A DNA stretch of 46,723 bases from Firmicutes bacterium UBA3914 (GTDB lineage: Bacteria; Bacillota; Limnochordia; Darwinibacteriales; Darwinibacteriaceae), in contig DGEY01000060.1 of assembly GCA_002391385.1 (NCBI GenBank), forward strand, positions 5,531-52,253, read 5' to 3'. Each line of letters starts with the position of its first letter. Positions within the stretch are counted from its first letter, which is position 1. Under the pieces are notes generated by a model. The model had not been told where the DNA came from, ran no database searches, and worked only from the letters and a program-made list of their open reading frames with translations. Position numbers and translations under genes: made by a program. This document shows, one piece after another, positions 7,435-16,288 of this stretch.

Positions 7435-8750
7435 GAAGTCCGTAGGTACCTTCGGGCCAGCTCCAGGAGGGTTTGCGTTTCATTGAGATCAGGGTTTTCC
7501 CAGACCTGCTCCAGGAGATAATTGAGAATCTCGCCGATGATGGGCCCAGGCTTAAGGTCTAGGGCGGCCATCAGGTCGTGCCCATCTAGTTTCAGGTCCT
7601 TGAGGGAAAGGGCGCTTTCTTCCTGGAGGATAGCCCGGAGGCGGGCTTCCATCTCCTTGCCGAAGGCGATGATCTGCCGAACCGGAGCGTTCATGCCGGC
7701 CATATCGGCCTGGCGCAGTTTCACTAAGGCCAAGGCCAGCTCCGGGCCCACCTGGCCCAGGAATCTCCTGAGGGCCCGGTCCGAGGAGTGGGGATGCACC
7801 GAAAACATGTGGTACGTGATGAGCGCTGTCACTTGGCTGATCAAGCTGCTGCTGGCCCGCAGGCGCCGCAGCAGCTGCCCGGCCATGGCCGCGCTCAGCT
7901 CCGCGTGATCCCGCCCCAGGCTGTGCTGCTTGCCCAGGTCGTGGAGCAGGGCCGCCCAGCGCAGGGCTAAGTCCGGATGGGCGAAATGCGCCGCCGTGCA
8001 GGAGTGGGTGAGAAGATCATAGGGATGCTGGGGGCCCGCAGGCAGCCCCCGGCAGGCGGCCAGCTCCGGCAGGACCTTTTGCAGGAGGCCGCTTATGGTA
8101 AAGGTTTGCAGGGCAGAGAGGAGTTCTCTGCCCAGCAGCATCTTATTGAGCTCCGCGAGGATTCTCTCGGGGCTCACTGTAACTATGAGAGGTGCCAGCT
8201 TCGGCAGGACCTGTTCGGTCTTTTTCTCGATCCTAAAGCCCAAGGTGGCTTGGAAACGCAAAAGGCGCAGCATGCGCAGGGGGTCTTCCCGAAAACGGTG
8301 GGTAGGTTCCCCTACGGTAGCCAGCAGCTTTCTCCTCAGATGTTTGCGCCCTTGAAAGGGATCGATGAGGCGCCGGGCCAAGGGGTCGTACCCCAAGGCG
8401 TTGATGGTGAAATCGCGCCTGGCCAGGTCCAGTTCCAGGCGGTCCGTGAAGATGATGTAGTCGGGCCGCCTTTGGTCGCTGTAGGGTCCGTCGCTGCGCA
8501 TGGTGGTCACTTCCAGGCCTCTGCCTGCCACAAAGACGGTTACCGTACCAAACCTCTTGCCGGTGGGGAGGGATCCTGGAAAGAGCTCTTCCACCTGGTC
8601 CGGTACGGCGTCGGTGGCAATGTCCCAATCCGTGGGCTCAAGGCCCAGCAGGCTGTCGCGAACGGCCCCACCCACCAGGTAGGCCTGGAAGCCGTGCTCT
8701 TTGAGGATGGCACAGGCCTGCAGAGCCTCGGGGGGCACCTTGATGGTCAT
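7431..8750 (-). CDS. cca: CCA-adding tRNA nucleotidyltransferase with HD domain
   Basis: Adds or repairs the 3'-CCA end of tRNA. Class II nucleotidyltransferase head: LVGGAVRDSLLG at about residues 25-36, then the catalytic aspartates in TDWDIATDA, the RRDFTINAL motif, and the RFREDPLRMLRLLRF segment. A C-terminal HD domain carries LLHDLGKQH, seen in many bacterial CCA enzymes where it supplies phosphatase/phosphodiesterase activity. 439 aa is in range. ATG at 8750 is chosen because AGGAGG lies 7 nt upstream; a GTG two codons earlier overlaps that site. A poly(A) polymerase is the alternative, since sequence alone does not separate them securely. Confidence 0.92.
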   Translation of the reverse strand: MTIKVPPEALQACAILKEHGFQAYLVGGAVRDSLLGLEPTDWDIATDAVPDQVEELFPGSLPTGKRFGTVTVFVAGRGLEVTTMRSDGPYSDQRRPDYIIFTDRLELDLARRDFTINALGYDPLARRLIDPFQGRKHLRRKLLATVGEPTHRFREDPLRMLRLLRFQATLGFRIEKKTEQVLPKLAPLIVTVSPERILAELNKMLLGRELLSALQTFTISGLLQKVLPELAACRGLPAGPQHPYDLLTHSCTAAHFAHPDLALRWAALLHDLGKQHSLGRDHAELSAAMAGQLLRRLRASSSLISQVTALITYHMFSVHPHSSDRALRRFLGQVGPELALALVKLRQADMAGMNAPVRQIIAFGKEMEARLRAILQEESALSLKDLKLDGHDLMAALDLKPGPIIGEILNYLLEQVWENPDLNETQTLLELARRYLRTS

Positions 8751-8872
8751 AAGCACTCCTCCTCAGCGCCGTTTCACTTCGCCATTTCCCGCTCTTTCTC
8801 CTCTTCTGCGCAGGAATGCGCTTCTCCGTATGGAATTGTATTAGGCACAGCAGTCAACTAGGTGGTGAGTCA

Positions 8873-9595
8873 GTGCTAAGCAGTATTTCCCTGGAATTCG
8901 GTCCCTTGGTGCCGGCTCGCTTTGTTGAGCGCCCCAACCGCTTTGTGGTGCACTGCCGGCTGGAAAGCTCAGGGGAGCTGGTGGCAGCCCATCTGGCCGA
9001 TCCAGGGAGGCTCAAGGAACTTCTGGTGCCCGACGCGCGGCTCTATTTGCGCCAGGCAGCAGAGCCCACCCGGAAAACGCGGTGGTCGGTGATTTTGGTG
9101 CAGGCTGCCAGCTCGGTTTTAGTCTCCCTGCAGTCCGCACTGGTTAACCATCTGGCGGCGGAGGCTCTGCGCCGGGGGGCCATCGCCGAGCTCGCCGAGT
9201 GGCATGTGCTGCGCAGCGAGTATACCCAGGGCGGCTCCCGCTTCGACTTTCTCCTGGAAAACGATGGGGGAGAAAAGCTGCTTCTGGAAGTGAAGAGCTG
9301 CACGCTGGTGCAGGAGGGCACTGCCCTCTTCCCGGATGCTGTCACCGCGAGGGGGACAAGGCATGTACAGGAGCTGACGGAGCTGCAGTCCACGGGGGAG
9401 TTTCAGGGCGGAGTGCTCTTTGTGGTGCAGAGGGCAGATGCCAAGACCTTCAGCCCCGCAGCCCAGATCGATCCCCGCTTTGCGCAAGCTCTGCGCCGTG
9501 CCCAGCAAGCAGGAGTTCGCGTTCTGTCGTATAACTGCACTGTAGAGGAAACAGCCATCACCTGGGGGCACAGGCTCCCAGTAGATCTTGGGTAG
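8873..9595 (+). CDS. sfsA: SfsA family protein (sugar fermentation stimulation protein)
   Basis: A 240-residue SfsA homolog. It shows the N-terminal OB-like segment (RFVERPNRFVVHCRL, then HLADPGRLKELLVP) and a nuclease-like core with RFDFLLEN and LLEVKSCTL, in which D, E and K resemble a PD-(D/E)XK site. A conserved PDAVTARGTRHVQEL stretch follows. E. coli SfsA was described as a DNA-binding regulator of maltose genes; whether it acts as a nuclease is unsettled. GTG at 8873 gives the family-typical N-terminus; GGTGGTGAG just upstream is the likely binding site. It opens a co-directional run that continues to glnS and is divergent from cca. Confidence 0.92.
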   Translation: MLSSISLEFGPLVPARFVERPNRFVVHCRLESSGELVAAHLADPGRLKELLVPDARLYLRQAAEPTRKTRWSVILVQAASSVLVSLQSALVNHLAAEALRRGAIAELAEWHVLRSEYTQGGSRFDFLLENDGGEKLLLEVKSCTLVQEGTALFPDAVTARGTRHVQELTELQSTGEFQGGVLFVVQRADAKTFSPAAQIDPRFAQALRRAQQAGVRVLSYNCTVEETAITWGHRLPVDLG

Positions 9596-9607
9596 GAGGG
9601 TGGTTCC

Positions 9608-10591
9608 ATGGTGGCGGAGCTGGTGACCAAAACGCACATTGCCATTATTTGGGATTTTGACAAGACCCTGATCCCCGGTTATATGCAGGAGCCGCTGTTC
9701 CGGTACTACAACGTGGACGGCCGCGCCTTCTGGCGTGAGGTCAATGCCCTGCCCAAGTATCTCCGCCGGGAAGGCAATGAAATGGTGGCCGAGGACAGCA
9801 TCTACCTGAACCATATCCTATCTTATGTGCGGGCAGGTATCTTCCGCGGCCTCAACAACAAGCTGCTCAGGCAGCTCGGCAGTGAACTGGAGTTTTACCC
9901 TGGACTGCCCGAGTTCTTCCAAGCGGTGAAGGACTATGTGGCCAACGATCCTGTATATCGTAAATACGATATCAAAGTGGAACACTATATTGTCAGCACC
10001 GGCCTGCGGCAGATGATCTTGGGGAGCAAGATCGCCAACTACGTGGACGGCATCTGGGCCTGCGAGTTTGTGGAGGTGCGCCTTCCCCCGGGCTTTCTCA
10101 AGGGCGGTGTCCCGGAAGTGCCCGAAGAGGAAATTGTGATCCAGGATATTGGCTATGTGATCGACAACACCACCAAAACCCGGGCCATCTTTGAGATCAA
10201 CAAGGGGGTCAACAAACTGGAAGGGATCGATGTAAACAGCTATATTCCCCGCTCTGAACGGCGCATTCCCTTCCAGAACATGATCTACATCGCCGATGGC
10301 CCCAGTGACGTTCCCGTCTTTTCCTTGATCAACCAAAACGGGGGCAGGACCTATGGCGTCTATGCCCGGGGTGCCCGGGAGGAATTCGCGCAGGTGAATA
10401 AGCTGCAGCAGCAGCGGAGGATCCACGCCTTTGGCGAGGCCAACTACGAGCCCAATACCCAGACCTATATGTGGATTATGAACGCAGTGCAAGAAATAGC
10501 CGATACTATTGTGCGCAATACGGAGTTTGTGCTCTCCAGCAGAGCAGGTGAATCTCCGCGGCATTTGAACGGACAGGGGGATCTGGAGTGA
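9608..10591 (+). CDS. HAD-superfamily phosphatase-like protein
   Basis: A 327-residue haloacid-dehalogenase-fold protein. Motif I is WDFDKTL, with Asp16 as presumed nucleophile and Asp18 as acid/base. Motif II is near IVSTGL, and motif IV is YIADGPSDVPVF, typical of phosphoserine-phosphatase-like C1-cap HADs. The region between is unusually long, pointing to a large cap, so the substrate is not predictable. ATG at 9608 has TAGGAGGG 9 nt upstream. Its stop overlaps the start of the APH-fold kinase by 4 nt (GTGA), suggesting the phosphatase and kinase act in one pathway. Confidence 0.85.
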   Translation: MVAELVTKTHIAIIWDFDKTLIPGYMQEPLFRYYNVDGRAFWREVNALPKYLRREGNEMVAEDSIYLNHILSYVRAGIFRGLNNKLLRQLGSELEFYPGLPEFFQAVKDYVANDPVYRKYDIKVEHYIVSTGLRQMILGSKIANYVDGIWACEFVEVRLPPGFLKGGVPEVPEEEIVIQDIGYVIDNTTKTRAIFEINKGVNKLEGIDVNSYIPRSERRIPFQNMIYIADGPSDVPVFSLINQNGGRTYGVYARGAREEFAQVNKLQQQRRIHAFGEANYEPNTQTYMWIMNAVQEIADTIVRNTEFVLSSRAGESPRHLNGQGDLE

Positions 10592-11520
10592 AGGAGCTTT
10601 TAGCGAAGTGGGGTCCTGAATTCAGGCAGGCGGACATCACCTCTGTGGAGGATGGGGTTTGGCGCGTGCAGTTGGGGCAGGAAACCTACATTCTCAAACA
10701 CAGGACGGCCCGCAGCCGGGTCTGGGAGGAATACGACCTGCTCAACTGGCTCACGGCCCAAGGACAGCCCATTTCGCCCCTGCTGTTTACCAAGGAGGAA
10801 ACGCCCTGGGCCGAGTACCAGCTGGGGATTTATGTGCTCTACCGCTTTGTGGAAGGCACCCCCGGGGATAAGCTGGGCGGCTACACCGCGGCCTTTGCCA
10901 GGGAAGCTGGGGCTACATTGGCAAGGCTGCATCGGGTTCTGGCGGAATACCCCGCGGGCGATTCCTTCCCCGTCTTTGATCTCTTTCAGGAAGCGGCCAG
11001 CTACGCCTGGCCCGCGGTGCAGAGCCATGCCGCCCTGAAGTTCGGCCACAGCCTGCATCCCCTGAAGGAAGCCATCGGCGGCGAACTGGTGAACCCCTAC
11101 GAAGCCCTGCCCAGGCAGCTCATCCACAGGGATTTCCATCCCGGGAATCTCATCTTCCGGGACGGCAGGATTGTGGGCATTCTAGATTTCGACCGGGTCC
11201 GCCTGGGAATCCGCCTATTTGACCTTTGTTATCTGGCCACCGCCGTGCTGAGCGGGGAGTTTGATCGGCCCCAAAGGCGCCGGGAATGGTTGGGCTTTGT
11301 CCGGGAGCTGATCGTAGGGTATTGTTCGGTGGAACCACTCACCAGAACTGAAGGATTTGCCTTCCTCCATATCATCTACCTGATTCAGCTTTTGTTCATC
11401 GCCCATTACCTGGATCTGGGCAGCACTTCCCTGGCGGACAAAAACATGGCCATGCTGCTTTGGATCCATGAACAGCAGGACTTCTTCCGACCCATCATCG
11501 AAAAGTTGGTGGCGGGATAG
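10588..11520 (+). CDS. aminoglycoside-phosphotransferase-fold kinase (CotS/homoserine-kinase-like)
   Basis: A 310-residue APH-family kinase. The catalytic loop is HRDFHPGNLIF, with Asp182 as base, and the metal-binding motif is GILDFDRVRLG. The nucleotide lobe precedes them, with lysine in TYILKHRT. The superfamily covers antibiotic kinases, choline/homoserine kinases and the CotS/YutH spore-coat proteins of Bacillota; the last is plausible in a spore-former, but nothing fixes the substrate. GTG at 10588 overlaps the HAD stop. The next gene begins 14 nt downstream. Confidence 0.83.
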   Translation: MKELLAKWGPEFRQADITSVEDGVWRVQLGQETYILKHRTARSRVWEEYDLLNWLTAQGQPISPLLFTKEETPWAEYQLGIYVLYRFVEGTPGDKLGGYTAAFAREAGATLARLHRVLAEYPAGDSFPVFDLFQEAASYAWPAVQSHAALKFGHSLHPLKEAIGGELVNPYEALPRQLIHRDFHPGNLIFRDGRIVGILDFDRVRLGIRLFDLCYLATAVLSGEFDRPQRRREWLGFVRELIVGYCSVEPLTRTEGFAFLHIIYLIQLLFIAHYLDLGSTSLADKNMAMLLWIHEQQDFFRPIIEKLVAG

Positions 11521-11534
11521 GCAGGTGAGGCAGG

Positions 11535-12740
11535 ATGCAGGAGTATGATGAACTGGCGCAGCTTTTAGGAGAGCTGCTGCCCCGAGGCGCTCTGCTCAGG
11601 GCGGTCTTGAGCAAGCGGCGCCGCAAATCCATTCCCTATGAACGGGTGTCGCTGCGGCCTCTGGAATTAAGGGGCCGCTTACACTACCAAGCTGCTTACC
11701 ACCTGGGGGATAAGGTGCAGCACCGCAATCTCCTGCCCGGGGAGGCCGGCGAGCTGATCCGCGGGCTTCTGCAGGACGACTTCCGCCAAGCCCTCCTCTG
11801 TACGGAGGAGGCGGATTACCAGGTGCTCCTGGGCAAAAAGGGGGGAGGGAAGATCCTGCGCCAGCCGCCTTCCCAGCGTAGGGCAGAGGCGAACCTGGCC
11901 CACGACCGTCCCAAGCGCTACATCCTCCAGGAGGGCACCCCCTATCCCTTCTTGGTGGAGCTGGGGGTGATGAACAGCGCCGGACGGGTCTTGGCCAAGC
12001 GCTACCACAAGTTCCGGCAGCTCAACAAGTATTTGGAGATAGTGGAGGACTGCCTGCCCCATCTCCAGCCACGGGACGGCGGGGTGCTGAACGTGGTGGA
12101 TTTCGGCAGCGGCAGAGCCTATCTTACCTTTGCCCTCTATCACTATCTGGTGGAGGAGCTGCAGCTGCCCGTTCGCCTAACGGGTTTGGACCTGAAGGAA
12201 GATGTGGTGGCTTTCTGCAGCGAGATGGCCAAAAAGCTCGGCTACAAGCACCTGGAGTTTGTCTGCGCCGATATCCGGGACTTTGCCGCGGAGGGTCAAG
12301 TGGATCTGGTGGTTTCTCTGCATGCCTGCGATGTGGCCACCGATTTCGCCCTGGCCCAGGCTGTGCGGTGGGGCGCTCGGGTAATTTTGGCGGTCCCCTG
12401 CTGCCAGCACGAAATCTTCACTCAGCTCCAAAAGGGGACCCAGTCAGTGCTTTTGCAGCACGGCATCCTCAAGGAGCGCACCGCGGCGCTGCTCACCGAT
12501 GCCGCCAGGGGAAAGCTTCTGGAGATGCAGGGCTATGCTGTACAGATCATGGAGTTCATTGACCTGGAGCACACGCCCAAGAACCTGTTGATTAGGGCTT
12601 TCCGGGGCGGGCACCAAAAGCGCGGGCAGGCGGCCCGGGAATATGCCGAGTTTAAGGAGTATTGGGGCATCAAGCCCACTTTAGAAGTTCTTTTGGCGGA
12701 GGGGAACGGCCATGCTCAAGTTGAGCCCGGAAGTAAGTAA
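11535..12740 (+). CDS. class I SAM-dependent methyltransferase (Methyltransf_32-like)
   Basis: A 401-residue protein. The N-terminal 150 residues are basic and show no domain I can name. The central part is a class I methyltransferase: motif I VVDFGSGRAYLTFAL with Asp189 start, GLDLKEDVV after the next strand, a VCADIRDF segment, and motif IV-like VSLHACDVATDFAL. AVPCCQHE follows and resembles the CC-containing motif of Methyltransf_32/METTL25-type proteins. Substrate unknown; RNA or protein are both possible. ATG at 11535 follows AGGTGAGGCAGG. The 3' end overlaps psuG by 29 nt in another frame, so expression is likely coupled. Confidence 0.82.
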   Translation: MQEYDELAQLLGELLPRGALLRAVLSKRRRKSIPYERVSLRPLELRGRLHYQAAYHLGDKVQHRNLLPGEAGELIRGLLQDDFRQALLCTEEADYQVLLGKKGGGKILRQPPSQRRAEANLAHDRPKRYILQEGTPYPFLVELGVMNSAGRVLAKRYHKFRQLNKYLEIVEDCLPHLQPRDGGVLNVVDFGSGRAYLTFALYHYLVEELQLPVRLTGLDLKEDVVAFCSEMAKKLGYKHLEFVCADIRDFAAEGQVDLVVSLHACDVATDFALAQAVRWGARVILAVPCCQHEIFTQLQKGTQSVLLQHGILKERTAALLTDAARGKLLEMQGYAVQIMEFIDLEHTPKNLLIRAFRGGHQKRGQAAREYAEFKEYWGIKPTLEVLLAEGNGHAQVEPGSK

Positions 12741-13623
12741 CGCTTTAGCGCAAAACAAGCCGGTGGTGGCTTTAGAGTCCACCATTATCGCCCACGGCTT
12801 CCCCTATCCAGAAAACTACCAGCTGGCCTTGGAGCTGGAAGGGCTGCTTTGGGAGGAGGGGGTAGTACCGGCCACCATCGCCATCTTAGGGGGGCAGCTT
12901 AAGGTGGGGCTATCCGAAGAGGAGATCCACTATTTAGCCCAGTCCGGCGGTGTGCCCAAGGCCAGTCTGCGGGATGTTCCCCTCTTGGCGGCTTTAGGTT
13001 TGGATGGGGCCACAACCGTGGCTGCAACCATGCAGATCGCCCATTGGGCAGGCATCAAAGTCTTTGTCACCGGCGGCATCGGAGGGGTGCACCGGGCCGC
13101 GGAACAGACCTTTGATGTATCTGCCGATCTGCAGGCTTTAGCGATGTATAGTGTTATGGTAGTCTGTGCCGGGGCCAAATCGGTGCTGGATCTCCCCAAG
13201 ACCCTGGAGGTTCTGGAAAGCCAGGGCACCAGCGTCATCGGGTATCAAACGGACAGCTTTCCCGCCTTTTACCTCAGGGAGAGCGGCCTGAAGGTTGACT
13301 ACCGACTGGATGGGCCGGAGCAGATCGTGGAGGCCTTCCGGGTCAAAGAAAGGCTGGGCATCCCCGGCGGCATGGTTGTGGTGACACCCATTCCCGAGGA
13401 GGATGCCTTGGATGGGGAGCGGTTCAACGCCTGGCTGGAGCAGATTCTCGGAGAATGTGCCGCCCAGGGTATTACCGGCAAGGACGTGACTCCCTTTATC
13501 CTCCGCCGGCTGCACGAGATCAGCGGGGGCGAGACAGTGCGGGCCAATATCGCCCTGGTGAAGAACAACCTCAAGCTCGGCGCGCAGCTGGCCAAGGCCT
13601 ACTGCCGGGCGGGTCAGCCATGA
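12712..13623 (+). CDS. psuG: pseudouridine-5'-phosphate glycosidase
   Basis: Cleaves the C-C bond of pseudouridine 5'-phosphate to uracil and ribose 5-phosphate; the second step of pseudouridine breakdown. All the family blocks are present: ALESTIIAHGFPYPEN at the N-terminus, VPKASLRDV, the VTGGIGGVHRGAE-like stretch (here VFVTGGIGGVHRAAE), SADLQAL, and CAGAKSVLDLPKTLE with the presumed catalytic lysine. 303 aa is normal. ATG at 12712 has GGAGGGGAA upstream and sits inside the methyltransferase gene. Its stop forms ATGA with the kinase start, the standard psuG/psuK pairing. Confidence 0.94.
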   Translation: MLKLSPEVSNALAQNKPVVALESTIIAHGFPYPENYQLALELEGLLWEEGVVPATIAILGGQLKVGLSEEEIHYLAQSGGVPKASLRDVPLLAALGLDGATTVAATMQIAHWAGIKVFVTGGIGGVHRAAEQTFDVSADLQALAMYSVMVVCAGAKSVLDLPKTLEVLESQGTSVIGYQTDSFPAFYLRESGLKVDYRLDGPEQIVEAFRVKERLGIPGGMVVVTPIPEEDALDGERFNAWLEQILGECAAQGITGKDVTPFILRRLHEISGGETVRANIALVKNNLKLGAQLAKAYCRAGQP

Positions 13624-14510
13624 TCGGGGTCTTCGGAGACCTGGTCTTAGATATTTCCGTCAGAACCCACGGGCCCCTGCAGCCCCGCAGTGACGTTACG
13701 GGGGAGATCACCTGCCGGGGAGGGGGTTCCGCGGCCAACGTCGCGGCTTGGCTGGCCAGCTTGGGCAGTCAGGTGCGCTTGGCGGGAGCCGTGGGCAGCG
13801 ATCCCCTGGGCAGCCAGCTGGCTGCGGAGCTCGACAGCCTGGGAATCGAGCTTTTTCTCGTGGAAAAGCCCGGTCCCAGCGGGATGATTCTGCTCTTCGT
13901 GGATGAGCAGGGGGAGAGGACCATGGTCACCTCCCGGGGGGCCAACCTCCTCTTTGAGCCCATCGATCTATCTGAACGCTTTTTCACCGGCTTAGGCCAT
14001 CTGCACCTTACCGGCTATTCCTTCTTCGGTTCCGAGCCTTTGCGCGAAGCGGCAGCAGAGCTTCTGGACAGGGCGCGTCGGCGGGGCATCCCCTTCTCGG
14101 TGGATCCCGCTTCCTACGCCCTTTTGGCGGAGTTTGGTAGAGAAAGGTTTCTGCGGCTCACCCGCGGGGCGGCGGTGCTTTTTCCCAATCTGGATGAGGG
14201 CCGTGTCCTCACCGGGGCCAGGGAACCGGAGGCGGTGGCCCGTGAACTCCTCCGCTTTTACCCCCGGGTGGTGCTCACCCTGGGCGCCCAGGGCTGTCTG
14301 TGGGCGGCGGAGGAGGGGTTGGGCTTTGTGCCTGCCCCGGCTGTGGAGCCTGTGGATACAACAGGGGCCGGCGATGCCTTTGCCGCTGGTTTCCTCCACG
14401 CCTTCTGCCGCGGAGAGGGCTTGGCGGCAAGCGCCCGCATGGGTAGCGCCACCGCCGGTCGGTGCATCTGTGTCCGGGGGGCCCGACCTGCGGGGGATGG
14501 AACACCTTGA
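13620..14510 (+). CDS. psuK: PfkB-family kinase, probable pseudouridine kinase
   Basis: A 296-residue ribokinase-like protein. N-terminal glycine signature GGGSAANVAAWLASLG, and the C-terminal PfkB signature DTTGAGDAFAAGFL containing the catalytic aspartate. Family membership is clear; the pseudouridine substrate is inferred from the 4-nt ATGA overlap with psuG, whose substrate such a kinase would make. The extreme C-terminus (GARPAGDGTP) is short and proline/glycine-rich. A different sugar or nucleoside substrate cannot be excluded. Its stop codon lies inside a candidate -35 for glnS. Confidence 0.85.
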   Translation: MIGVFGDLVLDISVRTHGPLQPRSDVTGEITCRGGGSAANVAAWLASLGSQVRLAGAVGSDPLGSQLAAELDSLGIELFLVEKPGPSGMILLFVDEQGERTMVTSRGANLLFEPIDLSERFFTGLGHLHLTGYSFFGSEPLREAAAELLDRARRRGIPFSVDPASYALLAEFGRERFLRLTRGAAVLFPNLDEGRVLTGAREPEAVARELLRFYPRVVLTLGAQGCLWAAEEGLGFVPAPAVEPVDTTGAGDAFAAGFLHAFCRGEGLAASARMGSATAGRCICVRGARPAGDGTP

Positions 14511-14534
14511 CAGCCGGTGTGATTATGTTAGAGT
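14507..14534 (+). promoter_or_regulatory. candidate sigma-A promoter for glnS
   Basis: A perfect -35 TTGACA (14507-14512), a 16-nt spacer, and -10 TAGAGT (14529-14534) preceded by TG at the extended -10 position. It overlaps the psuK stop and would give a leader of about 20 nt before glnS. It lets glnS be expressed independently of the upstream run. Confidence 0.55.
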
Positions 14535-14562
14535 GGATAAGAGGAAAGCTAGAGGAGAGGAT

Positions 14563-16233
14563 ATGCCGATGGATACCAACACCACCCCCAGCAACTTCAT
14601 CCGCAGCATTATTGAAGAGGACCTGGCTTCGGGCAAGGTTAAGAAGGTGGTCACCAGGTTCCCACCGGAGCCCAATGGCTACCTGCATATCGGGCATGCC
14701 AAGTCCATCTGCCTAAACTTCGGCTTAGCCAAGGATTACAACGGCACCTGCCACCTGCGTTTTGATGATACCAACCCGGAGAAAGAAGATGTGGAATACA
14801 TCGAAAGCATCATGGAGGACGTGCGCTGGCTGGGCTTTGACTGGGGCGAGCACCTGTACTACGCCTCCGATTATTTCCCCCAGCTTTACGATTTCGCGGT
14901 GGAGCTGATCAAACAGGGGAAGGCTTACGTCTGTGAGCTCAGCGCGGAGCAGATCCGGGAGTACCGGGGTACCCTGACCGAACCGGGCAAAGAAAGCCCT
15001 TACCGCAACCGCTCCGTGGAGGAGAATCTGGAGCTCTTCGAAAGGATGAAAAACGGCGAGTTCGAAGAGGGCAGCCATGTGCTCCGGGCCAAGATCGATA
15101 TGGCCGCGCCCAACGTGGTCATGCGGGATCCGGTGCTATACCGCATCAAGAAGGTGCCCCACCACCGCACAGGTGACCAGTGGGTGATTTATCCCATGTA
15201 TGATTTTACCCACTGTCTGTCCGATGCCATCGAGGGCATTACCCATTCCATCTGCACGCTGGAGTTCGAGAACAACAGGCCGCTCTACGAGTGGATCCTG
15301 GAACAGGTTTATCCCAAACCCCATCCCCAGCAGATCGAGTTTGCCCGCTTGAACTTGAGTTATACCGTGATGAGCAAGCGCAAACTGCTGCAGCTGGTGG
15401 AAAAGGGCATTGTGCGGGGCTGGGACGATCCCCGGATGCCCACCCTGGCCGGCCTGCGCCGCCGGGGCTACACACCTGAAGCCATCCGGGATTTCTGCGA
15501 GCGCATCGGTGTGGCCAAGGCCAACAGCATCGTAGATTACGCCCTGCTGGAGCACTGCCTGCGGGATGATCTCAACCAAAAGGCACCCCGGGCCATGGCG
15601 GTGCTGCGTCCCCTGAAGGTGGTGATTGAAAACTACCCAGAGGGCCAGGTGGAGTACCTGGAAGCGGTGAACAACCCCAATGATCCGAAAGCGGGCACCC
15701 GTTTGGTTCCCTTTGCTCGGGAGATCTTTATCGAACGGGATGACTTTATGCTCGATCCGCCGAAGAAGTTCTACCGCTTGGCTCCGGGCCGGGAGGTACG
15801 CCTGCGCTTCGCCTATTTCATCAAGTGTACCGACGTGATCCTCGATGAGGCCGGGAATGTGGTGGAACTGCGGGCCGTTTACGATCCCGAGACCAAGGGC
15901 GGATCCGCTCCGGATGGGCGCAAGGTGAAGGCCACGCTGCACTGGGTGGCGGCGGAGCATTCCCTGCCCGCGGAGGTGCGCCTCTACGATCACCTGTTCA
16001 ACAAGGAGGATCCCAACGAGGGCGATCTCTTTGAGAACCTCAATCCCAACTCCCTGGAGGTTCTCAGCGATGCCCGGGTTGAGTTGAGCCTGAAGGATGT
16101 TCAGCCCGGCGACAAGTTCCAGTTCGAGCGGCTCGGGTATTTCTGCGCCGACCTCGATTCCACGGCGGAGCGGCTGGTTTTCAACCGCACGGTACCCCTG
16201 AAGGATACCTGGGCCAAACTGCAGAAGAAGTAG
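14563..16233 (+). CDS. glnS: glutaminyl-tRNA synthetase
   Basis: Charges tRNA-Gln with glutamine. Class I signature HIGH at residues 42-45 in GYLHIGHAKS and the KMSKS equivalent VMSKRKL at about 269-275. The LRFDDTNPEKE block is the GlnRS/GluRS motif, and DFTHCLSDAIEGITHS favours GlnRS. 556 aa matches the E. coli enzyme, including the C-terminal beta-barrel anticodon-binding domain (from about residue 345). ATG at 14563 has AGGAG 5 nt upstream; ATG at 14569 is possible. Many Bacillota lack GlnRS and use GatCAB amidation, so the gene is notable and probably acquired. Confidence 0.96.
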   Translation: MPMDTNTTPSNFIRSIIEEDLASGKVKKVVTRFPPEPNGYLHIGHAKSICLNFGLAKDYNGTCHLRFDDTNPEKEDVEYIESIMEDVRWLGFDWGEHLYYASDYFPQLYDFAVELIKQGKAYVCELSAEQIREYRGTLTEPGKESPYRNRSVEENLELFERMKNGEFEEGSHVLRAKIDMAAPNVVMRDPVLYRIKKVPHHRTGDQWVIYPMYDFTHCLSDAIEGITHSICTLEFENNRPLYEWILEQVYPKPHPQQIEFARLNLSYTVMSKRKLLQLVEKGIVRGWDDPRMPTLAGLRRRGYTPEAIRDFCERIGVAKANSIVDYALLEHCLRDDLNQKAPRAMAVLRPLKVVIENYPEGQVEYLEAVNNPNDPKAGTRLVPFAREIFIERDDFMLDPPKKFYRLAPGREVRLRFAYFIKCTDVILDEAGNVVELRAVYDPETKGGSAPDGRKVKATLHWVAAEHSLPAEVRLYDHLFNKEDPNEGDLFENLNPNSLEVLSDARVELSLKDVQPGDKFQFERLGYFCADLDSTAERLVFNRTVPLKDTWAKLQKK

Positions 16234-16242
16234 CAAGCGATC

Positions 16243-16281
16243 AAAAAAGGGGAACCCGGGCCTGAGCTTGGGTTCCCCTTT
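16243..16281. terminator. bidirectional terminator between glnS and luxS
   Basis: GGGGAACCC (16249-16257) pairs with GGGTTCCCC (16270-16278), 12-nt loop. A six-A run before the stem gives a six-T tail on the minus strand, a strong terminator for luxS; the plus-strand tail is only TTT, weaker for glnS. The two genes converge here. Confidence 0.85.
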
Positions 16282-16288
16282 AGCGCGG

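Noticed and set aside
8808..8821. Hairpin GCGCA-GGAA-TGCGC between cca and sfsA
   Set aside because: Neat tetraloop stem but no T-run or conserved context; probably chance in GC-rich DNA.
7977..8861. Plus-strand open frame antisense to cca
   Set aside because: Shadow of a GC-rich gene; protein has no family features.
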